This document shows, piece by piece, positions 1 through 5,031 of a stretch of DNA of 5,031 bases. How positions within the stretch are numbered: position 1 is the stretch's first letter; each line of letters opens with the position of its first letter. The notes below the pieces were generated by a model. It had not been told where the DNA came from, ran no database searches, and saw nothing but the letters and a program-made list of their open reading frames with translations. Made by a program: the position numbers and the translations under genes. The stretch comes from Planctomycetota bacterium (GTDB lineage: Bacteria; Planctomycetota; B129-G9), in the NCBI GenBank assembly GCA_003644325.1, contig QNCA01000148.1, forward strand, positions 1 through 5,031, written 5' to 3'.

Positions 1-1020
1 GCTCTGTCCTATCTACTGAAAATTAAAAAACGCCCACCGAGCAAGATGGGGCTGCCGGAACTGTCTATGATTGCCTTTGTGACAATGAGCGTCACTTCTA
101 TACTAGTCACCGGAAATCACTGGAAAATGGTATTTGACGTTCAGGATCAGTTCCTGATACCCTTTGCTGCCTATGGGTTAGTTCGGCTTTCAAACGCGCG
201 GGAAGGAAAATTGAAACGCCTGATACCGCTAATGGTGTTCATCACTGTGGCCGAGTGTGTGATTAGTCTCCTGTCGTGGTTTACGCCCCAAGTGCTTCCC
301 TCAATCTGGCTCAATAGCCTGATAGGCAATCGTACCATGGGAACCCTCAGACAACCAGCAGCTTATGGTTGTTTACTGGTACTATATCTCGTTTGTTTCT
401 ACCACGACGCAATGAGACGCGAAAAAGGGTGCGTGCGGACAATAGAGATACTAGCGTTTATTTTAGGAACGGGGTGTCTTTTTCTCACGTTTACACGGGG
501 AGTCTGGCTGGTCAGTATCTTGCTCATGTTGGGATGGCTGTACTTGTATCCTAAAAAGACAATGACTTTTCTCGCAGTAGCTATTCCCCTGCTGGCTATT
601 TTATCGGTCACATTGCTCAACCGCGAGTTCACCCATGCCTACGAGCGACTGAGCGACACTGAAGAAGGAAAAGATGCTCGTCTCGTTCTGGCAAATGCAG
701 GGAAAAACATGTTCTATGCCCGCCCCATTTTTGGATGGGGCTTTGGCAATTATGATTATTACGATCAGGAATTTTTAGAGCGTATAAATGAGACCACTCC
801 GACTAGATGGCAAATAGAGAAGGGAACCTCGCACCACACGTATTTGACGATCTTGGCCGAGATGGGACTCGTCGGCTTTTTTTTCTACGCCTTTCCCATA
901 TTCTGGTGGCTGGGACTTTCTTTCAAGGCACTGCCACGACTGCCCAATACAGGATTTTGGAGTCGGCGATTACTCATTGCTCTGTGGTTGCCCATCAGCG
1001 CGCATATCTTGTTGGCCTAA
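1..1020 (+). CDS. O-antigen ligase/polymerase family membrane protein (Wzy/WaaL superfamily), 5' truncated by the window
   Basis: Members of this family are polytopic inner-membrane proteins that polymerise lipid-linked repeat units (Wzy) or ligate them to an acceptor (WaaL). The frame is open to base 1, so the Met at 46 is probably internal and the true start lies outside the window. Counted from that Met, the 324 residues are mostly hydrophobic helices, with an LTFTRG motif near 147-152, GWGFGNYD at 230-237, and SHHTYLTILAEMGLVG at 262-277. The last is the classic conserved loop (His-Thr then E-G) followed by a membrane helix. The region between about 192 and 262 is the large polar, probably periplasmic loop that carries these motifs. 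The protein ends abruptly at a TAA (1018-1020) after ILLA, although the same frame downstream resembles the usual end of the family (see 1021-1137). Family assignment is firm. Ligase versus polymerase cannot be decided from sequence alone, and the gene may be damaged. Confidence 0.88.
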   Translation, partial: ALSYLLKIKKRPPSKMGLPELSMIAFVTMSVTSILVTGNHWKMVFDVQDQFLIPFAAYGLVRLSNAREGKLKRLIPLMVFITVAECVISLLSWFTPQVLPSIWLNSLIGNRTMGTLRQPAAYGCLLVLYLVCFYHDAMRREKGCVRTIEILAFILGTGCLFLTFTRGVWLVSILLMLGWLYLYPKKTMTFLAVAIPLLAILSVTLLNREFTHAYERLSDTEEGKDARLVLANAGKNMFYARPIFGWGFGNYDYYDQEFLERINETTPTRWQIEKGTSHHTYLTILAEMGLVGFFFYAFPIFWWLGLSFKALPRLPNTGFWSRRLLIALWLPISAHILLA

Positions 1021-1137
1021 GACATAGATATGCGATTTTTCCCCTACGTGCTCACTCTCTTTTGGATCAATCTCGGATTTATCGCCAATATCACACAGTC
1101 TGCTTTAACCACTAAAGCGAGTTGTCCAACCAGCTAG
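1021..1137 (+). other. In-frame continuation of the Wzy/WaaL-like gene after a TAA stop (probable lost C-terminus)
   Basis: After the TAA at 1018-1020 the same reading frame stays open for 38 codons, to a TAG at 1135-1137. The translation starts DIDMRFFPYVLTLFW and continues INLGFIANI. A D-x-R-F-F/Y-P stretch followed by a hydrophobic helix with LFW and a glycine is what I expect as the final membrane segment of many proteins of this family. The stretch therefore looks like coding sequence cut off by one base change (for example TAT or TAC to TAA) rather than a spacer. The final residues (TTKASCPTS) look like a normal polar cytoplasmic tail. A sequencing or assembly error, a genuine nonsense mutation and a naturally shorter protein all remain possible. 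Confidence 0.6.
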
Positions 1138-1161
1138 TTGCGCTTGACAAAAGTTAGAGTT

Positions 1162-2400
1162 ATGAGTAGTAGCAACGACCTGCACGTAATGCAAATTATT
1201 CTGACGCTAGAGCGAGCGGGCGCTCAAGAAGTGGTGCGGACACTGGCTGAACACTTGCAGGAAAAGGGGTGTGCAATAATAGTGTGCGCCTTCCAAGATG
1301 GCCCAATGCGGGCCGAGATTGAAAAGTTGGGAGTGCGCGTAGAGATTCTCGACCGCCCTCGTTATAGTGTGGTATACCTACCGCTGTTTTTGGCCGAGAT
1401 GTTGCGCATCCGGCGAGAATTGGCTCAATTGGTTGAAACCTGCCACATTGACGTTATCCAGACACACATACTGCAAGTGCTCGATTTTCTGGTCTTGACC
1501 CTGCGTTCAGACACCAAGCCACGCCTGGTACTGTGGACAATGCAGAACGTCGAGTTCTTTCCCAAAAAACAGCCTGGACAAAGACAATCGTTACGCCAGT
1601 TCAAAATATGGGGGTACCGGTTATTTTACCGGTTGCTGACCGGTCAAGTGGATGGGTTCATTGCCGTGTCTGACGAGGTTCATAAAGCAATTCTGGAGCA
1701 GATTGGGGCTATTGACAACAAAGTCTTTACAATTTGCAACGCCGTAAATCTCAAACCCTTTGAGCGTTCCGGGGATAAAGCGGCACTATGCGATGCATTA
1801 GACCTTGCGCCCGATGTACACCTTGTCGCTACTGTTGGTCGTCTCACGGAACAAAAGGGGCATCGCTATTTGATTGACGCTGCCGCGCCCGTCATTGCTT
1901 CTCTTTCGGACGCGCACTTTCTTTTCATCGGTGATGGGGAATTGAGGAGCGAATTAACCGAGCAAGCCCGGCAGGCTGGTCTTGCGGCGCATATTCACTT
2001 CCTGGGCATGCGGAAGGATGTGCCGGACTTGCTGGCGGCTGTTGATTTGTTCGTCCAGCCTTCGCTCTGGGAGGGACTATCGGTTGCTTTGTTGGAGGCG
2101 ATGGCCGCTGCTAAACCCATCGTCGCTACGGCAGTATCGGGAACTACCCAGGCCATGATTCCCGGCGAAACCGGCCTAGTTGTTCCGCCGCGCGACAGCA
2201 ATGCGTTAGCCGAGGCGATTGTACAATTGTTGTCCCATCCGGAGCAAGCTCAAACGCTAGGAAGAGCGGCTAGGCAGCACATCATCGCTCATTACAGTGC
2301 TCAGCAACAGGCGGATCAACACATGGCTTTGTACCACCGATTGTTGAAACAACGAGCCGCGGCGCGCGAGAAAAAATCGGGAACGTACCTTGACAATTGA
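1162..2400 (+). CDS. GT4-family glycosyltransferase (GT-B fold)
   Basis: This protein probably transfers a sugar from a nucleotide-sugar donor to a lipid-linked acceptor at the cytoplasmic face of the membrane. From ATG 1162 it has 412 residues, a usual length. The N-terminal acceptor domain starts LHVMQIILTLERAGAQEVV, with the typical glycine/GAQE loop at about 20-23, and includes QTH at about 100-102. A very basic stretch at about 134-156 (FPKKQPGQRQ, then RLFYRL) could touch the membrane. The C-terminal donor domain has VGRLTEQKG at about 225-233, FIGDGEL at about 255-261, FLGMRKDVPDLL at about 280-291, and the EX7E motif (E304 and E312 in WEGLSVALLEAM), which is the GT4 hallmark. The frame is open back to a TTG at 1138, but ATG 1162 gives the normal family N-terminus. 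Its ribosome binding site is weak (AGTTAGAG), which fits coupling to the gene upstream. The donor and acceptor sugars cannot be read from the sequence. Confidence 0.93.
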   Translation: MSSSNDLHVMQIILTLERAGAQEVVRTLAEHLQEKGCAIIVCAFQDGPMRAEIEKLGVRVEILDRPRYSVVYLPLFLAEMLRIRRELAQLVETCHIDVIQTHILQVLDFLVLTLRSDTKPRLVLWTMQNVEFFPKKQPGQRQSLRQFKIWGYRLFYRLLTGQVDGFIAVSDEVHKAILEQIGAIDNKVFTICNAVNLKPFERSGDKAALCDALDLAPDVHLVATVGRLTEQKGHRYLIDAAAPVIASLSDAHFLFIGDGELRSELTEQARQAGLAAHIHFLGMRKDVPDLLAAVDLFVQPSLWEGLSVALLEAMAAAKPIVATAVSGTTQAMIPGETGLVVPPRDSNALAEAIVQLLSHPEQAQTLGRAARQHIIAHYSAQQQADQHMALYHRLLKQRAAAREKKSGTYLDN

Positions 2401-2405
2401 CACAC

Positions 2406-2439
2406 TCGATGCGCCTCACGTCAAACCCGGCGACATCGA
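2406..2439. terminator. Hairpin between convergent genes, possible bidirectional terminator
   Basis: In the 44-base gap between the stops of the glycosyltransferase and the lyase, TCGATGCGCC (2406-2415) pairs with GGCG (2429-2432) plus CATCGA (2434-2439). This gives a 10-bp stem with one bulged A at 2433 and a 13-base loop. It is placed where a shared terminator is expected. Neither strand has a clear T tract after the stem, so it is not a textbook intrinsic terminator. It could act with Rho, or as a 3'-end stabilising structure. Confidence 0.45.
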
Positions 2440-2444
2440 ATAAC

Positions 2445-3770
2445 TCAGCGGAGAACAAGAGGAAGAAAGACGACAAAACTATTGTCATGCTCGAACCCAA
2501 AGAGCCACTCTTCCAGATTGGTGTAACCATCTCTATCGTCGTCGCCGTTCGGATAGGCAGGCAGATTCAGCGCTCGCCTGGACGGTTCCAAATCCGGTGA
2601 CCCGCCCACATCTTCTGGGCTGTTAATGAGCCGGCCTGTACCGTTCAGCACATCGGAGATGACGCGCGCGTCCGCCGCATCCCTATTCCAGGGACGTGCG
2701 CCTGCGTTAGTGAGCACCCACCCCAATACACCGCTACTGTCGCGGACGGTCAGGGGAGCCACCCAGACAGGCGGAGAATTAGCCTTCACGTCGAACGACG
2801 TCTCCACCAACGCAACTGACCAGGGATCTTCCGTGCGTCCTGGCGCTTCGTTGTCCGCCAGATAGATACGTGTTCCCTGGGCAGTGCTATTTAGAATATG
2901 TATCGGCGGACATTGGTCGGGCTTACACCACTGAGCGGGTGTATCTTGACCGGGGATGACGACGTTGCCCACGACACTAGCTATCAGCGAGCCAGAACCA
3001 TTGCCATCCTGGAAATGGATCGGTCCCGAACCAGGATTATAGACTACATTGTTGACGATGAGCGTGCTGGTATCCCCAAACGGAGCAGGATTCCGCCTCG
3101 AGTTATGGGCAAAGAGATTACCAATCACGGCAATACGCTTGGCGTGGTCGCCGATGAGAAAACCCATCCGATTGCCCGACATCGGATACGGCAAGGACTC
3201 GCTCACGATGCAGTTTCTTATTGTCACATCGTGTACACTTGGATACCAGATATTCAAGTTCTTATTCGTGGCCCAACTGATAGAACAGTGGCTCACAATT
3301 ACGTTGTAGACCTCTCGGGAGCCATCGGAGGAACCGGGAATGGCAAAACTATTGTTCGCGCCTCCACGGAAGCGCAGGTGTTGGATGACTACATCGTGTG
3401 TTTCAACCCTCAGACAGTTTCCGGTTATCGTAACGCCTGGTGATGGAGCGGTTTGCCCGGCGACGGTGAGAAACGGGGACCAGATATTCAGATCACTTTC
3501 CAGTTGGATCGTGCCACCAACCTCAAAGATAATGGTTCGTGGTTCCCGTACACCGATAGCTTCGCGCAGAGAACCAGGGCCGCTGTCGGCCAATGTCGTC
3601 ACGCGGATGACACGACCACCCCGTCCGCCGGGCGTATCGGCGCCAAAGCCTTCCGCCCCCGGAAATGCGGGTAAATTACAAGTTCTGACTGGGTCGCCCG
3701 CCGCAACCGGTGTGGTTTGAGAGCCAATCATAATAATAACTAAAAATACGGCGGTAATTCGGTAACACAT
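2445..3770 (-). CDS. Secreted pectate-lyase-like polysaccharide lyase (right-handed beta-helix)
   Basis: This is a 441-residue exported protein of the pectate lyase (PL1-like) superfamily, which cleaves uronic-acid polymers by beta-elimination outside the cell. Residues 1-24 form a signal peptide: Arg4, a hydrophobic core, then VAA with cleavage expected before GD. The mature part opens with AFPGAEGFGADTPGGRGG (35-52) and SLREAI (67-72), the usual entry to the helix. It continues with repeated beta-helix rungs (HLRFRGG 131-137, SHCSISWATNKN 160-171, HNSRRNP 222-228, VNNVVYN 239-245) and the family's late signature NAGARPWNRDA (355-365) with GTGRLI and DVGG. Residues 410-421 form a calcium loop (D410, D412, D414, G415, E421). 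The chain ends in FLPLVLR. At the site where relatives usually read WATDE, this protein has WATNK, so activity or metal use may differ. It has its own strong ribosome binding site and runs against its neighbours. The substrate is unknown; trimming of the cluster's own polymer is an inference. Confidence 0.9.
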   Translation of the reverse strand: MCYRITAVFLVIIMIGSQTTPVAAGDPVRTCNLPAFPGAEGFGADTPGGRGGRVIRVTTLADSGPGSLREAIGVREPRTIIFEVGGTIQLESDLNIWSPFLTVAGQTAPSPGVTITGNCLRVETHDVVIQHLRFRGGANNSFAIPGSSDGSREVYNVIVSHCSISWATNKNLNIWYPSVHDVTIRNCIVSESLPYPMSGNRMGFLIGDHAKRIAVIGNLFAHNSRRNPAPFGDTSTLIVNNVVYNPGSGPIHFQDGNGSGSLIASVVGNVVIPGQDTPAQWCKPDQCPPIHILNSTAQGTRIYLADNEAPGRTEDPWSVALVETSFDVKANSPPVWVAPLTVRDSSGVLGWVLTNAGARPWNRDAADARVISDVLNGTGRLINSPEDVGGSPDLEPSRRALNLPAYPNGDDDRDGYTNLEEWLFGFEHDNSFVVFLPLVLR

Positions 3771-3774
3771 ACTA

Positions 3775-3781
3775 TCCTCCT
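3775..3781 (-). promoter_or_regulatory. Strong ribosome binding site of the lyase gene
   Basis: Read on the minus strand, AGGAGGA lies four bases before the ATG at 3770-3768 (AGGAGGA-TAGT-ATG). It is a near-perfect Shine-Dalgarno sequence and supports this start, which also gives a complete signal peptide. The close spacing and full match suggest efficient translation compared with the weak site of the glycosyltransferase. Confidence 0.8.
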
Positions 3782-3794
3782 GACTACTGGCTAT

Positions 3795-3826
3795 CTTATA
3801 CGCAGTGTACTACCTGATGATGTGAA
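3795..3826 (-). promoter_or_regulatory. Possible sigma-70-type promoter for the lyase gene
   Basis: On the minus strand TATAAG (plus positions 3800-3795) matches the -10 consensus at five of six bases. It lies 24 bases upstream of the start codon, which would leave a leader of about 18 bases holding the ribosome binding site. The best -35 match is TTCACA (3826-3821), five of six, but its 20-base spacing is longer than ideal, so this is a weak call. No convincing promoter was found on the plus strand for the ligase gene in the same 109-base gap. Confidence 0.35.
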
Positions 3827-3865
3827 TTTCAATGGGAAATTAGTTCCAGGGACTAGGGTACTAAC

Positions 3866-3871
3866 GAGGAG
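3866..3871 (+). promoter_or_regulatory. Ribosome binding site of the asparagine-synthetase-like gene
   Basis: GAGGAG ends eight bases before ATG 3880, a good Shine-Dalgarno distance, and fixes that ATG as the start. An earlier ATG at 3872 is followed after one codon by TGA (ATG GAT TGA), and this TGA overlaps the real start as TGATG. The early ATG lies directly against the ribosome binding site and is unlikely to be used. Confidence 0.75.
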
Positions 3872-3879
3872 ATGGATTG

Positions 3880-5031
3880 ATGCCAGGATTGATAGGCATA
3901 ATCAGCACAAACGGTAAGCGGGTGAATCAAGATTTGGCGCGGGCAATGCGCAATGCCATTCGACATCAAGATTGGTATATGGTGGACGATTACGTGAACG
4001 AACGAGGAACGGTGGCCATCTCGCGTGTTCACCTGGGCATCATCGGTCAGGGAAAGCAACCGTTTTCAGCACGTAATGACAAAATTCGGGTTTTTTTGTA
4101 CGGGGAGATTTACAACGACGGGGCGGCTAACTCTAACCCTTTAGAGTTCATCTACCGGCTGTACGAGAAGGAAGGGTCGAATTTTGCATCTTTTCTGAAT
4201 GGCTCTTTCACCATTGTCATTGTTGACGAGTATAAAGATACAGTACTTTTCGCGAATGATAGAATAGCAACCAAGCCGATCTTTTATTTCTATGACGGCA
4301 AGGCCCTATATTTTGGCCCAGAGATAAAGAGCCTGTTGGGGGTGTCTTCTCTCAAAAAGAAACTCAACTTGGTGGCTGTCGCTGATTTCCTGGCTAATGG
4401 CCATTTTACCGCCGATCACACTCTGATCGAGGGGCTTGAGACTCTGGACAGAGCTACGGTACTCGAAGTAAAAAACAGCACCATTGCCCGTCGCCAATAC
4501 TGGGAGTTCGAGCTTGAGGAAGGAAAACCAGATCGTGGCGCAGCCTATTATCGGGAAAAACTGAGCGGGCTTTTGCGCCTAGCGGTCCGCCGGCGTTTGA
4601 GAACCGACAACACCTATGGTATCTTGTTGAGTGGGGGATACGATTCCAGGGCCATTCTAGGCTGTTATCTCGAGGCCAGGGGCAACGATGGGCTGCATAC
4701 AATATCCTGGGGGCGCGCGGAGGATATCCCCAATGGTGACTGCGCCATTGCCAAACGACTTGCCCATAAACTGGGGGCCGATCATCATTTCTACAGACTC
4801 GCGGCAGAGGAGATCATTGAAAACTTTCGTGACTTTGTCTGGCTTGGGGAGGGATTGACATGGTTTCCCGAATCGTATCAAGTTTTTCACCGCATCAGGG
4901 AGCAACAAGATATCGAGATCGTGATGCGTGGAGATGAGTGCTTTGGCTGGAACTGGTCAACCGTGCATGACGAGCATACCATGTTTCGCGCACTTGACCT
5001 GAGGACACTGCGTTATGTACCTGCATACCAA
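3880..5031 (+). CDS. Asparagine-synthetase-like ATP-dependent amide ligase with degenerate glutaminase domain, 3' truncated by the window
   Basis: The first 384 residues are visible and the frame is open at the right edge; family members usually run to about 550-650. The fold is AsnB-like. Residues 1 to about 200 are a class II glutamine amidotransferase (Ntn) domain, and from about 220 there is a synthetase domain with the PP-loop SGGYDSR (251-257) and a GDECFGW motif (351-357) matching the DEVFGG region of AsnB. The synthetase half should adenylate a carboxylate and join it to an amine. The glutaminase half looks dead. The protein starts MPGLIGI instead of MCGIxGI, so the nucleophile Cys2 is Pro. 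The NGEIYN motif is YGEIYN (74-79, Asn to Tyr), and the Asp of the LDGxF motif is Asn107 in LNGSF. Arg49 is kept. It may use free ammonia or another amine, as beta-lactam synthetase and lasso-peptide cyclase relatives do. In a polysaccharide cluster, amidation of a uronic acid is one possible role (inference). Confidence 0.9.
   Translation, partial: MPGLIGIISTNGKRVNQDLARAMRNAIRHQDWYMVDDYVNERGTVAISRVHLGIIGQGKQPFSARNDKIRVFLYGEIYNDGAANSNPLEFIYRLYEKEGSNFASFLNGSFTIVIVDEYKDTVLFANDRIATKPIFYFYDGKALYFGPEIKSLLGVSSLKKKLNLVAVADFLANGHFTADHTLIEGLETLDRATVLEVKNSTIARRQYWEFELEEGKPDRGAAYYREKLSGLLRLAVRRRLRTDNTYGILLSGGYDSRAILGCYLEARGNDGLHTISWGRAEDIPNGDCAIAKRLAHKLGADHHFYRLAAEEIIENFRDFVWLGEGLTWFPESYQVFHRIREQQDIEIVMRGDECFGWNWSTVHDEHTMFRALDLRTLRYVPAYQ

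Noticed and set aside
807..1115. Plus-strand open frame covering the end of the polymerase-like gene, considered as a frameshifted C-terminus
   Set aside because: Its residues do not resemble the family. The original frame downstream of the TAA does, so a nonsense change explains the break better than a frameshift.
1115..1145. AAGCG...CGCTT inverted repeat as a terminator between the first two genes
   Set aside because: The stem is only five base pairs around a loop of more than 20 bases, with no T tract. It is likely chance.
1138..1161. TTG at 1138 as the glycosyltransferase start
   Set aside because: It adds eight residues (MRLTKVRV) not expected in the family, lies directly after the TAG of the upstream frame and has no ribosome binding site. 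ATG 1162 gives the normal N-terminus.
1144..1172. TTGACA as a -35 promoter box before the glycosyltransferase
   Set aside because: The only -10 at a usable distance (TAGTAG) is poor and lies inside the coding sequence after the chosen ATG.
2898..3443. A 181-codon plus-strand open frame
   Set aside because: It lies entirely antisense to the well-supported lyase gene. Its translation has no recognisable motif and a composition typical of a reverse-strand shadow.
3872..3880. Two-codon ORF (ATG GAT TGA) overlapping the ligase start as a regulatory mini-ORF
   Set aside because: Its ATG directly abuts the ribosome binding site, so initiation there is unlikely. The TGATG overlap is probably chance.

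Overview
The window is a piece of a bacterial cell-surface or extracellular polysaccharide locus, probably from a chromosome or metagenomic contig. Both ends cut through a gene. There are four protein genes and no rRNA, tRNA, CRISPR array, IS element or phage gene that I can see. The best hint of the source is the lyase at 2445-3770. It is a secreted protein ending in FLPLVLR, a short hydrophobic tail that I recall as common at the C-terminus of exported proteins of Chloroflexota (Anaerolineae, Chloroflexia). The polymerase-like protein at the left edge would also fit that phylum. This assignment is inference from memory and no search was run.

Layout. (1) Positions 1-1020, plus strand: the C-terminal part of an O-antigen ligase/polymerase-type integral membrane protein (Wzy/WaaL superfamily), open at the left edge. 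It ends at a TAA, but the same frame continues for 38 more codons that look like the missing end of this family, so the gene may carry a nonsense mutation. (2) 1162-2400, plus: a complete GT4-type (GT-B fold) glycosyltransferase. (3) 2445-3770, minus, convergent with the glycosyltransferase: a secreted right-handed beta-helix polysaccharide lyase (pectate-lyase-like) with a signal peptide and a C-terminal calcium loop. A hairpin lies in the 44-base gap between the two convergent stops. (4) 3771-3879: a compact divergent control region. (5) 3880-5031, plus, open at the right edge: an asparagine-synthetase-like ATP-dependent ligase. Its N-terminal glutaminase domain has lost the catalytic cysteine and other key residues, while the ATP-binding domain looks intact.

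How they may work together (inference). The glycosyltransferase would build a lipid-linked repeat unit and the Wzy/WaaL-type protein would polymerise or ligate it. The lyase would cut or remodel a uronic-acid-containing polymer outside the membrane. The asparagine-synthetase-like ligase could form an amide on a uronic acid or another carboxylate in the same polymer. The lyase is the only gene on the minus strand and has its own strong ribosome binding site, so it looks like a separately transcribed unit set inside a plus-strand cluster. There is no gene-free stretch longer than about 140 bases.
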